Shown one piece after another: positions 17,652 through 28,632 of a stretch of DNA of 64,000 bases. Made by a program: the position numbers and the translations under genes. The DNA lies in contig NZ_PEIB01000009.1 of the NCBI RefSeq assembly GCF_004116385.1, forward strand, positions 81,290 to 145,289, given 5' to 3'. Position 1 is the stretch's first letter. Each line of letters begins with the position of its first letter. The notes under the pieces were generated by a model. It did no database searches. It had not been told where the DNA came from and worked only from the letters and a program-made list of their open reading frames with translations. This stretch comes from Veronia nyctiphanis. GTDB taxonomy: Bacteria; Pseudomonadota; Gammaproteobacteria; Enterobacterales; Vibrionaceae.

Positions 17652-18395
17652 ATGGCAAAATGGATCAAAGCGGAAGTTATCGAAAACCGGCGCTGGAACC
17701 GGAATCTATTTAGCCTAGTACTCTCCGCAGAGATTGAACCGTTTATCGCAGGCCAGTTTACCAAACTGGGGATGGAGATAGATGGAAAGTTAATTCAACG
17801 CGCCTATTCTCTTGTGAATCCTCCCGGCACCAAATATCAAGAAGTTTATGCGACCCGAGTTGCCGACGGCCTACTCTCTCCGCATCTACATGCCCTTGAA
17901 GCAGGTGATAGCCTCATGATCACTGAGAATGCATCGGGCTTCTTTACATTAGACGAGTTGCCGGAGGCCGAAAACCTTTGGCTATTGTCTTCTGGTACTG
18001 CGCTAGGCCCTTATCTATCCATGCTGCATGGCCCTGAGATATGGCAGCGCTTTCGCAAAATTGTGCTTATTCACGCCGTGCGCTTCAGCGCAGACCTCAG
18101 TTACCAAGGTGAAATCAATAGCCTGAAAAAACAACACAGCGATCAACTGGTGGTTCAGCCGTTTGTTAGTCGAGAACCCAAAGAAGGTGCACTATCAGGG
18201 CGAATCACACATGCATTGGAAGATGGCCTCCTCGAGCGTGTTGTCGGTGTACCGCTTAACCCCGACCAAAGCCAAATTATGATATGTGGTAATCCGGATA
18301 TGGTGAAAGACGTGAAAACAATCCTAGAAGGACGGGGATTTGAGAAAAATTTACGCCGCAAACCGGGGCATATTACTGTCGAGCAATACTGGTAG
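17652..18395 (+). CDS. fpr: Ferredoxin/flavodoxin-NADP+ reductase
   Basis: A 247-residue FAD enzyme that moves electrons between NADPH and ferredoxin or flavodoxin, used for iron-sulphur cluster work, radical enzymes and oxidative defence. The FAD-binding motif is QRAYSLVNPP, the NADP-binding domain has LLSSGTALGPYLSML and MICGNPDMV, and the C-terminus is HITVEQYW with the aromatic cap typical of bacterial Fpr. GGAGAA precedes the ATG. It is the distal gene of a likely two-gene operon with the cysteine-cluster regulator. Confidence 0.95.
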   Translation: MAKWIKAEVIENRRWNRNLFSLVLSAEIEPFIAGQFTKLGMEIDGKLIQRAYSLVNPPGTKYQEVYATRVADGLLSPHLHALEAGDSLMITENASGFFTLDELPEAENLWLLSSGTALGPYLSMLHGPEIWQRFRKIVLIHAVRFSADLSYQGEINSLKKQHSDQLVVQPFVSREPKEGALSGRITHALEDGLLERVVGVPLNPDQSQIMICGNPDMVKDVKTILEGRGFEKNLRRKPGHITVEQYW

Positions 18396-18487
18396 TGGTT
18401 GCGCTAGTCTCGTTCAAATACGTGACGGCACCGAAAGTAGCCGCAAGATTGGACATATACGACAGATAACCGTCACCTCAAGAGAAA

Positions 18488-18515
18488 CGTCACCATTTGG
18501 TGCCGTTTTTTTTTT
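18488..18515 (+). terminator. Terminator of the regulator-fpr operon
   Basis: CGTCACC (18488-18494), loop ATTT and GGTGCCG (18499-18505) form a stem with one mismatch, followed by ten T. Confidence 0.7.
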
Positions 18516-18674
18516 CGTATGAATTCAGATAATTAATTACCGACCACCGCGCCACTTACGACACCCACCCCTTCCAGTCTCACTAATGAAACATTAAGGC
18601 AATTGTTTGGCACAGGTCACACTGTAATAGTCAATCCACGACGTAAGGACACATATGTAGTTGGAGGATTGGCT

Positions 18675-19016
18675 ATGCAGAAGTTACCACCGTTTGATGA
18701 GCTCAAAGAGTTAGCTGAGAAAGACCCGGCAGCCCTTGAAGCTTTGCGTATCAAAATGAGTGAAGACATGATTTCAGAAGCTTCAGAGGCGATGCAGCCC
18801 AAGCTTCGTGCCCAACTTAGTCACATCAATCAAGTTATTGCTCATGGAAAGAACCCTCATCACATCAATACGCTGCTGATGAAAGAACTAATGAAGCAAT
18901 TCGAGCGCTTCTCTATCTCCTTAAATAACCCATCAGCGCTCACTGAACATACTGCAACGGTGACGACACTTGTCCCTCGCCGACAGCAAGATGATGAAGT
19001 AGCGGTTGAGCGGTAG
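18675..19016 (+). CDS. DUF3135-type conserved protein
   Basis: A 113-residue soluble, mainly helical protein starting MQKLPPFDELKELAEKDPAA. The ATG at 18675 has a strong GGAGG seven bases upstream; an earlier in-frame start at 18603 lacks similarity and signals. Central blocks are ALRIKMSEDMISEASEAM and QPKLRAQLSHINQVIAH. This matches my recollection of the DUF3135 family, found mostly in Vibrionaceae and Shewanella near fpr and tpiA. No function is known, and no catalytic motif is visible. Confidence 0.75.
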   Translation: MQKLPPFDELKELAEKDPAALEALRIKMSEDMISEASEAMQPKLRAQLSHINQVIAHGKNPHHINTLLMKELMKQFERFSISLNNPSALTEHTATVTTLVPRRQQDDEVAVER

Positions 19017-19360
19017 CCGCTACCTTTTCTGCGGCGACTTGATGCCAAGCGGCATCTTTCGCCTGCAGATTACAACGGCAAAGACGCTCTGCTCACCTGC
19101 CTAAAGTTCCCCATCACTAGCCGAAAGAAACTTTCCTCTTTGTAACTCCCCTTTCATATTTACCCATTTCTCTCACATAAATCACGGTCTCGTGCTCATA
19201 TGGAAAATAAATAACGAAATTTTCCTACTAAGCGGTTCACATTTCGTCTTAAAACAAGTACAAACATCAACAATCATGCACTCAGACAGGAAAACGCACC
19301 CCTTGTGCTGGTATCTTCTCTGATGCTTTCTAAATAGTTTTGGATTACGGAGGAACTCCT
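19017..19360. other. Intergenic region upstream of tpiA
   Basis: About 344 bases. The left part has two small hairpins after the DUF3135 gene: GGTAG-CCG-CTACC at once after the stop, and GATGCC-AAGC-GGCATC (19041-19056) followed by TTTC, which may be its terminator. The right part is AT-rich and should contain the tpiA promoter; a GGAGG ribosome-binding site precedes tpiA. No open frame of note was seen. Confidence 0.5.
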
Positions 19361-20130
19361 ATGCGCCGTCCATTGGTTATGGGTAACTGGAAACTGAACG
19401 GTAACAAAACCATGGTCTCTGAGCTGATCAAAGGCCTGGATAATGCACTGACAGGTGTTGAAGGTGTAGACGTTGCCATTGCACCACCAGTCATGTATTT
19501 GGACTTGGCTGAGCAGCTTCTGGGCAAAGCACAAAACAAAATTATTCTGGGCTCTCAGAATGTCGACGTAAATGCCAGCGGTGCTTTTACTGGTGATATT
19601 TCTCCTGAAATGCTGAAAGATTTTGGCGCAACGCATGCATCATTGGTCACTCTGAGCGCCGTGAATATCACGCAGAGTCCGACGAATTTGTTGCCCAGAA
19701 ATTCGCATTCCTGAAAGAACAAGGTGTCACCCCTGTTCTGTGTATCGGTGAGTCTGAAGCGCAAAACGAAGCAGGCGAGACGGTTGCTGTCTGCGCACGT
19801 CAGCTTGATGCCGTGATCAAATCTCAAGGCGTTGAAGCATTACTGGGCGCTGTCATTGCTTATGAGCCAATCTGGGCAATCGGCACGGGTAAAGCAGCAA
19901 CCGCTGAGCAAGCACAAGAAATACATGCCGCTATTCGTGCTCACATCGCTGGGTACAGCGAAAACGTAGCACAACAGGTTGTTATTCAATACGGTGGTTC
20001 AGTCAAAGCAGCAAACGCGCCTGAGTTGTTTGCAATGCCTGATATCGACGGTGCACTGGTTGGTGGTGCAGCATTGGACGCTGAAGGTTTTGCTGCCATT
20101 GCTAAAGCAGCAGCAAACGCGAAACGCTAA
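19361..20130 (+). CDS. tpiA: Triosephosphate isomerase, frameshifted in this sequence
   Basis: Interconverts dihydroxyacetone phosphate and glyceraldehyde 3-phosphate in glycolysis. The N-terminal part is [16 protein letters not shown] with catalytic Asn and Lys. The frame breaks near 19636, just before the catalytic histidine block: restoring one base gives [16 protein letters not shown]. The second part has the catalytic glutamate in [15 protein letters not shown] and the phosphate-binding [14 protein letters not shown]. The corrected product has 256 residues, one more than E. coli TpiA. GGAGG is eight bases before the ATG. The break is almost certainly an error, because the enzyme is central and both parts are otherwise perfect. 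Confidence 0.96.
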
Positions 20131-20155
20131 GCCCACATGATGTGAAGTTATGAAG

Positions 20156-20180
20156 AAAAGGAGGCCTTAGCCTCCTTTTT
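20156..20180 (+). terminator. Terminator of tpiA
   Basis: AAAAGGAGGC (20156-20165), loop CTTA and GCCTCCTTTT (20170-20179) with further T. Confidence 0.92.
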
Positions 20181-20256
20181 TATTTGTTGCCCACCGCTTG
20201 CGAAAATAATTTTATCACCGCTATACTTCGTGTCTGTTTTTCACATCGGATTTATC

Positions 20257-20720
20257 ATGTTCCACATTGTCTTGCACGAACCTCAAATCGCACCCAATAC
20301 CGGAAACATTATTCGTCTTGCGGCCAATACCGGTTGCAGCTTCATCTTATCGAACCTCTTGGTTTCGACTTTGAAGAGAAAAAGCTTCGACGCGCGGGTC
20401 TCGACTATCACGATTTGGCCAATGTGAAAACACATAAAAATTATCAAGCATTTTTGGATACGGTGTCTCCAAAGCGTGCCTTCGCCTGCACAACCAAGGG
20501 CAGCCGTCCCCACACTGATTTGACCTATGAAGACGGTGACGCACTGGTTTTCGGTTCAGAAACATCCGGACTGCCAGATCATGTCATGAACACATTCAGC
20601 CAAGACGAAAGGTTACGGGTCCCGATGATGCCGGGCAGCAGGAGTATAAACCTTGCCAATACTGTCGCGATTGTGACCTACGAAGCGTGGCGACAACGTG
20701 GTTTCATCGGCGGCTGTTAA
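20257..20720 (+). CDS. trmL: tRNA (cytidine/uridine-34 2'-O)-methyltransferase TrmL, frameshifted
   Basis: TrmL methylates the wobble ribose of tRNA-Leu isoacceptors. The start [18 protein letters not shown] is that of the SPOUT family. A one-base deletion near 20342 interrupts [19 protein letters not shown]. The knotted cofactor site follows: [12 protein letters not shown], then [17 protein letters not shown]. The corrected length is 154 residues, normal for the family. It follows the tpiA terminator and so has its own promoter. Confidence 0.93.
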
Positions 20721-20737
20721 CTTACTCAGGCAAAAAT

Positions 20738-20765
20738 AAAGGCTGGTAAAAACCAGCCTTTTTAA
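20738..20765. terminator. Terminator between trmL and the chemoreceptor gene
   Basis: AAAGGCTGGT (20738-20747), loop AAAA and ACCAGCCTTT (20752-20761) with more T. The hairpin is flanked by A and T on its two sides and can serve both convergent genes. Confidence 0.88.
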
Positions 20766-20782
20766 TACATCGTGTTGTGATG

Positions 20783-22440
20783 TTAGGTTCCAGTGCGACC
20801 TGTCGCCTTCATCAGGTTGTCCGATACATGACAAAGTTGCTCAACAGCATGAATAAGCTCTTTGACTTGTTCACTGCTTTCTTCGGCTTTGTCGTTGATG
20901 CGATTCACGTTGACATTCATTTCTTCGACAACAGTACTTTGCTGAGTAGCGGCACTCGCGACTTCTAGGTTCATCTCATTGACCTTGCCTATCGAGCCGT
21001 TGCTGGTATTGAGAAGATCACTTGCCTGTTTAGCCAGCTGTATTGTCTTATCACCAAGCTCACAACTTTCCTGCATGGTATCAACCGCATCTTTGGTCAC
21101 ACCGTCGAATTGAGAAATCATAGTTTCAATTTCTGAGGTCGAATCATGTGTCCTCTTGGCAAGGTTTCGCACCTCATCAGCAACCACGGCAAAACCACGT
21201 CCCTGATCACCAGCCTCGCGGCCTCAATCGCGGCATTCAACGCCAACAGGTTCGTCTGCTCGGCAATGCCTTTGATAACATCAAGTACGGTTGTGATGTT
21301 ATGACTATTCTCTTCCAACTTGCCGAGCGCCTCACTACTTTGGCTCAGACTATCGACCAGAAGGCCAATCTGTTTCACTACTTCATTATTCAAATGAAGA
21401 CTTTCGTTCGCCTGAGACAAGACGTCTTCTGTCGTGTCGTGGGTGCTGTTGGCGTTACCTGCAATTTGCGTGGCTGATGATGCCAACTCGTTTGTCGATG
21501 TAACAACCTGCATGATCTCGCGGCTTTGTACATCGACAATCCCTTGTACCTCGCGGCTCACGGAACTGAGAGAGTTAGAGCTGTCTACCACCTCGTCGGC
21601 AATCCCGGCTAACATTTTATTAATGCTCAGCCGAGTTTTCTCGGTATTGTCTTGGAGTTTACCCAGCATACCGGGCAAATTGACTTTACAGGGAACACTA
21701 AAATCACCGTTCGCCATAATACTCAATGACTGGAAGACCTTATCAAGCGAACTCACGAGGAAACTAATGATAATCGACGACAAAATCAGCGCCATTATAA
21801 TTGAAACTACCGTCGCACCAATAACAACGTATTCGAGTGTGGTTGCCTGTTTCTCGATGTTAACGACGGCTTTCTCTGTCATCTTCTCGACAGTGAAATA
21901 CAGGACCTCTGACATCTTGGCAATTTTATCTGCTTCCACGTCAGTCTGTATGCTCAGTGCATCGGCAGTTTTAATATCACCAGCATCAAGTGCATCAAAG
22001 ATCTCGTGAACGTGTTTTTGCCAAAGTATGTGCTGGTCAACAAGTGATACAAATTCTTGACTTGCCGTCTGGAAGCCCTCAGCTTCGAACCCTGATGAGT
22101 GAGATATCCCCTCGTCAATCAACACTCTAATTTTCTCGAAGTCCTCAGAAACAGCAACTTCGAGCTTGTCGAATTTCTTCTTCAAGTCGGCATACTTTTC
22201 TTGATGATTTTCAATACTGTGCCTGAAGGCCTCGTTGTAGGTAACTTGCTGTTTAAACACGTGCTCGCTCGCGCTGTAGAGAGACGCAAGCACTGGCATG
22301 TCGGTATGGGCAACCCCATGCAGCTGCTTTTCAGTCGAAGCCAGCTGAACAAACACCAGTAGGGCAACAAGAGCTTGGATCCCGCATACAAACGCGATAA
22401 ACCAACGCAGTCGCTGTTTAAGTGTCATCTGACTGAACAT
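20783..22440 (-). CDS. Methyl-accepting chemotaxis protein, frameshifted in this sequence
   Basis: A transmembrane chemoreceptor. N-terminal span WFIAFVCGIQALVALLVFV, then a helical periplasmic sensor domain of about 160 residues, a second span (VVSIIMALILSSIIISFLV), a HAMP-type linker and a long cytoplasmic coiled coil. The signalling tip starts EQTNLLALNAAIEAAR. A one-base deletion near 21214 in a G run breaks the frame there; restored, it reads AGDQGRGFAVVADEVRNLA. The corrected protein has 552 residues and no CheR pentapeptide at the C-terminus. The ligand cannot be predicted. It lies between trmL and cpxA on the minus strand and seems a single-gene unit. Confidence 0.92.
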
Positions 22441-22593
22441 GAAACCTCCAAAAAAAGGAGCCTTGCTATTTGCACAGGCTAACTAGATGTTATGGCGAAA
22501 ATTTGATCACCATCAATCAAAGCGTAGCAAATAAGTTCAGTTTTTATACATATGCTTCAAAAATGAGATTAAAAATTACACAGTATTGCGCTG

Positions 22594-23982
22594 TTATGGC
22601 TTGTGGAGCGGTATCACGAGCGTAACCGATAGGCCGCTTCCGGGAACATTTTTCGCAAAACAACGACCGTTATGCTGACGGATAGCATTATCCGTGATAG
22701 CCAAACCAAGACCAGTTCCCCCAGTACGACGGGTGCGAGAGCTAGAAACGCGATAAAAAGGCCTGAAAATATCTTCCAGCTCCCCCTCAGGGATCCCACC
22801 ACCATCATCAGTGACTTCAATCGTCAGCTCTTCACTTGACGTAGAAAATTTTACATCGACCGCTTTATCACCGTACCGAATAGCATTTCTGACGACATTT
22901 TCTAGCGCACTGCAAAGCATTGGTCCATAGGCCTCAATCTGGACATCAGGCAGCGTAGATACTGTCGCCGATTTTTGACTCTGTTCAGCTTCAAACCGGG
23001 CATCGTCAAGCATTTCTCCCCAGAGTTCTTCTGGGGTAAAGACACTGTGAGATACATGACTATCCATTTGCATGCGTGAGAGGCTTAGTAAATCAGAGAT
23101 CATGCCTTCAAGCCTTTCCGCCTCTGTGTCAATTCGCTGAAGCTCAGAGCTTTGTCCTTGTTTCCTCATTGCGACGGCATTCGCCATTCTTAACCTTGTT
23201 AGGGGCGAGCGTAACTCATGGGATATGTCTGACAGGAGCCTCTGTTGACTGCTCATCATGCCATTGATTGCTTTCACCATTTGGTTGAAGCTCGCACCCG
23301 CTTCGCGAAATTCTTGCGTACCTTTTTCGAGGTCCGGATCACCATCAAAGTGACCATCAGCAACTCGCTTGGCCGCTTTTTGCAGTTTACGCGCAGGTTT
23401 ACTCAGCGCCCAAGCCAGCCAGATGAGAAAAGGAGTGCTGATTGCCATGGCAGCCAGCAAGAATTGCATCGGGCTGTCTAAAATACTGACGATCAGATTT
23501 TCAGTTTGATTTCCACCTTGGCCTAGGTAGAGCCAGATTGGCACATTATCCTGCGGAGACTCAATAATATAAGGCCCTGACAACAACCATGGTCCATAAG
23601 GCTTTTGTAAGGGTTTTAAAGGGTCATCAGCGATGGTGATGAAATTCCGAACAGCGCGGTTGAATGGACGTGGCTGCTGTTTGTGGTGTATCAGCTCGCT
23701 TTCCCCTCGCACGAAAAATAACTGACGATCATTTTTTATGCCGTAACGCCCAGAAAATTGTTGCAGGCGCTGCTTTACAGGCATCGGGCCACGTTTTTCA
23801 AGTCGATCCGTTACCAGCTTGGCAAGCTCTTTGGCTTCTCTCTGAGTGCTGGCCGGTGCATCTTGCGTATTTCTCGGGTCGCTGTGCTTAATAAAAAGTA
23901 CAGAAATCAATACTAAGCAAAGTGTCAGCCAGAAGATGGCAAAAATCCGGCCATACAGGCTTCGAAAGAAGGGAAGACGCAT
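22594..23982 (-). CDS. cpxA: Envelope-stress sensor kinase CpxA
   Basis: A 462-residue inner-membrane histidine kinase sensing envelope protein misfolding. It has a first membrane span at residues 11-30, a periplasmic sensor of about 140 residues, a second span near 175-195, a HAMP linker, the phospho-acceptor block LLSDISHELRSPLTRLRMA and an ATPase domain with NAIRYGD, DDGGGIPEGELEDIFRPFYR and GGTGLGLAI. It starts four bases after the cpxR stop, so cpxRA is one operon reading leftwards. Confidence 0.95.
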   Translation of the reverse strand: MRLPFFRSLYGRIFAIFWLTLCLVLISVLFIKHSDPRNTQDAPASTQREAKELAKLVTDRLEKRGPMPVKQRLQQFSGRYGIKNDRQLFFVRGESELIHHKQQPRPFNRAVRNFITIADDPLKPLQKPYGPWLLSGPYIIESPQDNVPIWLYLGQGGNQTENLIVSILDSPMQFLLAAMAISTPFLIWLAWALSKPARKLQKAAKRVADGHFDGDPDLEKGTQEFREAGASFNQMVKAINGMMSSQQRLLSDISHELRSPLTRLRMANAVAMRKQGQSSELQRIDTEAERLEGMISDLLSLSRMQMDSHVSHSVFTPEELWGEMLDDARFEAEQSQKSATVSTLPDVQIEAYGPMLCSALENVVRNAIRYGDKAVDVKFSTSSEELTIEVTDDGGGIPEGELEDIFRPFYRVSSSRTRRTGGTGLGLAITDNAIRQHNGRCFAKNVPGSGLSVTLVIPLHKP

Positions 23983-23986
23983 ACGT

Positions 23987-24685
23987 TTATTGCTCCACCA
24001 ACAGATAACCTTTACCCCTGAGGGTCTTTATTCTTGCCCTGCCTCCCGAGAGGATGGGTAGCTTCTTACGAATGTTAGATATGTGCATATCAATGGCACG
24101 GTCGAAAGGAGCCAGCCTCTTACCGAGCACATCTTCACTCAATTGAGTTTTGGGCACGACCTGACCGGCGTGGCGGACCAAACAAATCAGCATTTCAGTT
24201 TCAGTACCCGTTAAGGCGATGAGCTTATCGCCACAATAAACTTCAAGACGCTTAGGGTAGATGGTCAAATCCTGATAATGAATCACGTCCTGCTCCGGAG
24301 AGCTTTCCGTATCCGTCGATTTCGGCTGCGACGTGCGTCGTAAGATGGCGCGAATGCGCGCTAAGAGTTCGCGGTCACTGAAGGGCTTAGGCAGATAATC
24401 GTCTGCCCCAAGCTCCAACCCCATGACTCGGTCTATTTCTTCACCTTTCGCTGTCAACATAAGGACTGGCGTCTGCCGCTGTTCCCGCAAACGACGCAAG
24501 GTTTCCATCCCATTGAGGACAGGCATCATTACGTCCAGCAAAATAAGGTCGATATCATCAGAAACCAGCTCGAGACCCTGTTGACCATTACTGGCGGTAT
24601 TTACATGAAAACCCTCGAGTTCCAACAACTCTGACAGAAGTGATGTGAGTTCGGTATCGTCATCAATTAAAAGCAGATTTGGCAT
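23987..24685 (-). CDS. cpxR: Response regulator CpxR
   Basis: A 232-residue OmpR-family regulator. The receiver domain has the acidic pair DDD near residue 8, the phospho-acceptor in LILLDVMMPVLNG, the conserved threonine in LMLTAKGEE and the lysine in YLPKPF. The C-terminal winged helix includes PFDRAIDMHISNIRKKL and KTLRGKGYLLVE. It is divergent from cpxP, with CpxR boxes in the shared region, so the system is autoregulated as in E. coli. Confidence 0.96.
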   Translation of the reverse strand: MPNLLLIDDDTELTSLLSELLELEGFHVNTASNGQQGLELVSDDIDLILLDVMMPVLNGMETLRRLREQRQTPVLMLTAKGEEIDRVMGLELGADDYLPKPFSDRELLARIRAILRRTSQPKSTDTESSPEQDVIHYQDLTIYPKRLEVYCGDKLIALTGTETEMLICLVRHAGQVVPKTQLSEDVLGKRLAPFDRAIDMHISNIRKKLPILSGGRARIKTLRGKGYLLVEQ

Positions 24686-24759
24686 AGCACTTCCACACGC
24701 TCAAGTATTTGAGCCAGTATCTTGCAATCTTTTCGCAATTACCAACCCCAGACAGTGAC

Positions 24760-24805
24760 TTTACCTGCCTTTACACTCTTTTACCCGCAGCAAACAGCGT
24801 TTTAC
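24760..24805 (-). promoter_or_regulatory. Array of CpxR boxes between cpxRA and cpxP
   Basis: TTTAC occurs at 24760, 24770 and 24780 in exact 10-base register, with a further copy at 24801. On the minus strand this reads GTAAA-N5-GTAAA, the CpxR consensus, as two overlapping perfect sites. It lies 75 bases from the cpxR start and about 60-100 bases from the cpxP start, so it can serve both. Confidence 0.85.
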
Positions 24806-24863
24806 TCTCCAGCAAGTAGATTTAGTGCAGCAACACACAACAATCGAAAATGGAGAGATACAG

Positions 24864-25346
24864 ATGAAATTAAGAAAACGACTCATCGCTGCATTTGCGG
24901 CATCAACCTTGCTGCTCTCAACAGGCTCAGCGTTTGCCTTTGGTGGTGATCATCATGGTAAAGGGCACCATGATGGCAAGTCCTTTAAACGCCTGCTTCG
25001 CGGTGTCGATTTAACCGACGAACAAAAAGAACAGCTTAAAACATTAAAAATGGAGCAAAAAGAAGCCCGTAAAAATAATGTTATCGGCGGGCGCGAAAAC
25101 ATGCTTTCGCAGCGTGAACAAGTCAAGCAGCTGTTGCTCGCTGATGCCTTTGACGAGCAGTCAGTTCGACTACTTGCCGAGGAGATGGTGAACCAGCAGA
25201 CAGAAAGACGTGTGGCAATGCTGAAATCACAACACGCGATGTTGTCAGTTCTCACCCCGGAGCAAAAACAGCAAGTCTCTGAGAACATGACAAAAATGCA
25301 AAAGCGGATGGAAGAAAAATTAAATAAACGCCTCCGCAACAACTAA
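24864..25346 (+). CDS. cpxP: Periplasmic stress adaptor CpxP
   Basis: A 160-residue LTXXQ-family protein that inhibits CpxA and helps proteolysis of misfolded proteins. It has a signal peptide (KKRLIAAFAASTLLLSTGSA-like, cleaved near FAF), a histidine-rich segment HHGKGHHDGK after it, and two conserved LTxEQ motifs, DLTDEQKEQL and LTPEQKQQV. TGGAGAG precedes the ATG. It is divergent from cpxRA across the CpxR boxes. The histidine-rich start of the mature part suggests metal binding, which is inference. Confidence 0.88.
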   Translation: MKLRKRLIAAFAASTLLLSTGSAFAFGGDHHGKGHHDGKSFKRLLRGVDLTDEQKEQLKTLKMEQKEARKNNVIGGRENMLSQREQVKQLLLADAFDEQSVRLLAEEMVNQQTERRVAMLKSQHAMLSVLTPEQKQQVSENMTKMQKRMEEKLNKRLRNN

Positions 25347-25489
25347 AAAACGGTTTCACCTTCCTTGCTGAGTAAATGATCCGTCAGAGGTAGTCGATAC
25401 CTTTGACGGATACCACTGTTTTTAGTGGATTAACGTGCCATTAAAAAGCACTATAATAAGTTTTCATACACACCGAACGTATCCTTGTT

Positions 25490-26398
25490 ATGTCAACGAC
25501 TTATTCCCGCCTCGTTCAGTCTGCTGCATGGGCTGCGACTGTTATCGCAACACTTTTAATGATTGCCAAGCTGTTTACTTGGTGGCATACCGAAGCAGTG
25601 AGTCTGCTTGCTTCACTGGTGGACTCTCTCTTGGATATTCTGGCGTCGGTGACCAACTTACTGGTGATTCGATATTCGCTTCAACCGGCTGATGATGAGC
25701 ACAGCTTCGGGCACGGTAAAGCGGAATCACTGGCTGCACTGGCACAGTCTGCATTTGTTGTTGGTTCCGCATGCTTCCTGTTACTCAACGGTATCGAGCG
25801 TTTCTTCCGCCCTTCCCCACTGAACGAGCCCGAGCTCGGCATTTACGTGTCGATTTTTGCAACCATATTGACTGGCGCTTTGGTTATTTTTCAAAAGTGG
25901 GTAGTGAGACAAACGGGTAGTCAGGCAATTGCTGCTGACTCGCTACATTACCAGAGTGACTTGTTGATGAATGTTGCGATTATTATTGCGCTAGGCTTGT
26001 CCCTGTTTGATATCACTCAAGCAGATGCAGGCTTCGCGATTGCCATCGGTGTCGTGATTATGCTGAATGCCTTTAAAATGGCCAATAATGCCATTCAGTC
26101 ATTACTTGATCATCGGTTGCCAGAAGATGAGCAAATACAAATTATGAATATTGCCACATCAACCCCGGGTGTAGACGGCGTCCATGAGCTGAGAACCAGA
26201 CAATCCGGACAAACCAAGTTCATTCAACTTCACCTGGAGATCGACGGTAACCTGCGTCTCATTGAATCCCACAGCATTGCCGATGACGTTGAACAACAAT
26301 TGTTATCTGTTTTCAATGGTGCTGACATAATTATCCATCAAGATCCAGTTTCGTCGACGGCAAAGTCTGAAAACACAGACGACAAGTCGGCAAATTGA
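25490..26398 (+). CDS. fieF: Cation diffusion facilitator FieF
   Basis: A 302-residue, six-span proton/metal antiporter exporting Zn2+ and Fe2+. The transport-site residues are seen as SLVDSLLDILAS (two Asp) and HYQSDLLMN (His and Asp), and the cytosolic binding loop as HSFGHGKAESLAAL. The C-terminal cytosolic domain starts after SLLDHRLPEDEQ and ends in a polar tail. The position between cpxP and pfkA is the conserved one in enterobacteria and Vibrio. Confidence 0.94.
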   Translation: MSTTYSRLVQSAAWAATVIATLLMIAKLFTWWHTEAVSLLASLVDSLLDILASVTNLLVIRYSLQPADDEHSFGHGKAESLAALAQSAFVVGSACFLLLNGIERFFRPSPLNEPELGIYVSIFATILTGALVIFQKWVVRQTGSQAIAADSLHYQSDLLMNVAIIIALGLSLFDITQADAGFAIAIGVVIMLNAFKMANNAIQSLLDHRLPEDEQIQIMNIATSTPGVDGVHELRTRQSGQTKFIQLHLEIDGNLRLIESHSIADDVEQQLLSVFNGADIIIHQDPVSSTAKSENTDDKSAN

Positions 26399-26459
26399 TT
26401 TATTCTCCGTCGGGTTTTCTGATTTTTATCAACAAAATATGCTAATTAATTTGTAATAG

Positions 26460-27571
<1,112 letters not shown>

Positions 27572-27589
27572 CTAAACGCTAGAAAGCAA

Positions 27590-27616
27590 AAAACGGAGCC
27601 CTTGAGCTCCGTTTTT
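27590..27616. terminator. Terminator between pfkA and cysE
   Basis: AAAACGGAGC (27590-27599), loop CCTTGA and GCTCCGTTTT (27606-27615). Flanking A and T tracts allow use by both convergent genes. Confidence 0.9.
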
Positions 27617-27636
27617 CTTTTGGGGCGGCGTTGAAG

Positions 27637-28455
27637 TCAAATACCGTCACCGCCAGAAAACAGATTATCGTTGCTCAAATCCTGACACATATCGAGCGAT
27701 GGCTTATCTGATTGTGGCTTACCGACAACTTTTGCTGGCACACCCGCAACTGTAGTATGAGCAGGAACGTGGTCAAGTACCACAGAGCCAGAGCCTATCT
27801 TAGCGCCTTCACCCACCTCAATGTTACCAAGGATCTTGGCACCAGCACCGACCATCACACCCGTGCGAATTTTAGGGTGGCGATCGCCGGACTCTTTACC
27901 TGTGCCGCCCAGTGTTACATCCTGCAGTATCGACACATCGTCTTCAATCACAGCCGTTTCACCAACGACAATCCCAGTGGCATGGTCAAACATGATCCCG
28001 CGACCAATTGTTGCAGCGGGATGAACATCTACCTGACAGGCAACGGAAATCTGATTCTGTAAGTAAACGGCAAGCTCTCTGCGCTCTTGGAACCAAAGCC
28101 AGTTAGCAACTCGGAAACCTTGTAGTGCGTGATAGCCTTTCAGGTAAAGTAACGGTGTAGAGTAAAGCTCAACCGCAGGGTCACGCTGAACCACTGCACA
28201 GATATCACAGGCAGCAGAGTCTACGACACGTCTGTCTTTATCGTAGGCTTCCTCTATCACTTCACGCACAGCCATGGCTGGCATTGTCGGTGTCGCTAGC
28301 TTGTTGGCGAGGATATAACTGAGCGCCGACCCAAGCGAGTCGTGTTTGATGATGGTTGAATGAAAAAAGCTGGCCAGCATTGGTTCACGTTCAGATTGAT
28401 CTTTCGCCTCACGCTTGATGGCTTCCCAGACTTTTTGTCGCTCACATTTTTTCAT
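27637..28455 (-). CDS. cysE: Serine O-acetyltransferase
   Basis: Acetylates L-serine, the first step of cysteine synthesis, and is feedback-inhibited by cysteine. The 272-residue protein has the N-terminal helical domain (SALSYILANKLATPTMPAM) and a left-handed beta-helix of hexapeptide repeats with the catalytic block HPAATIGRGIMFDHATG. The C-terminus ends in GGDGI, the tail with terminal isoleucine that docks into O-acetylserine sulphhydrylase. It lies with gpsA and secB on the same strand, as in E. coli, although a terminator separates it from gpsA here. Confidence 0.96.
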   Translation of the reverse strand: MKKCERQKVWEAIKREAKDQSEREPMLASFFHSTIIKHDSLGSALSYILANKLATPTMPAMAVREVIEEAYDKDRRVVDSAACDICAVVQRDPAVELYSTPLLYLKGYHALQGFRVANWLWFQERRELAVYLQNQISVACQVDVHPAATIGRGIMFDHATGIVVGETAVIEDDVSILQDVTLGGTGKESGDRHPKIRTGVMVGAGAKILGNIEVGEGAKIGSGSVVLDHVPAHTTVAGVPAKVVGKPQSDKPSLDMCQDLSNDNLFSGGDGI

Positions 28456-28632
28456 TGGCTTACTACCAGACTCCGCTGTTTTCTTTTCACTCTAGACCGG
28501 ATCCGTCTCTCTGTCTGATCCAGTGACGAGAATTTCCTTTTGTATCATTACTTACCTAACAGGCGAGTACTTGCTTCTATACCTGCCTGCGCAGTGTAAA
28601 ACGAATAAATTGTTTTGACTATTTAATCAAAA

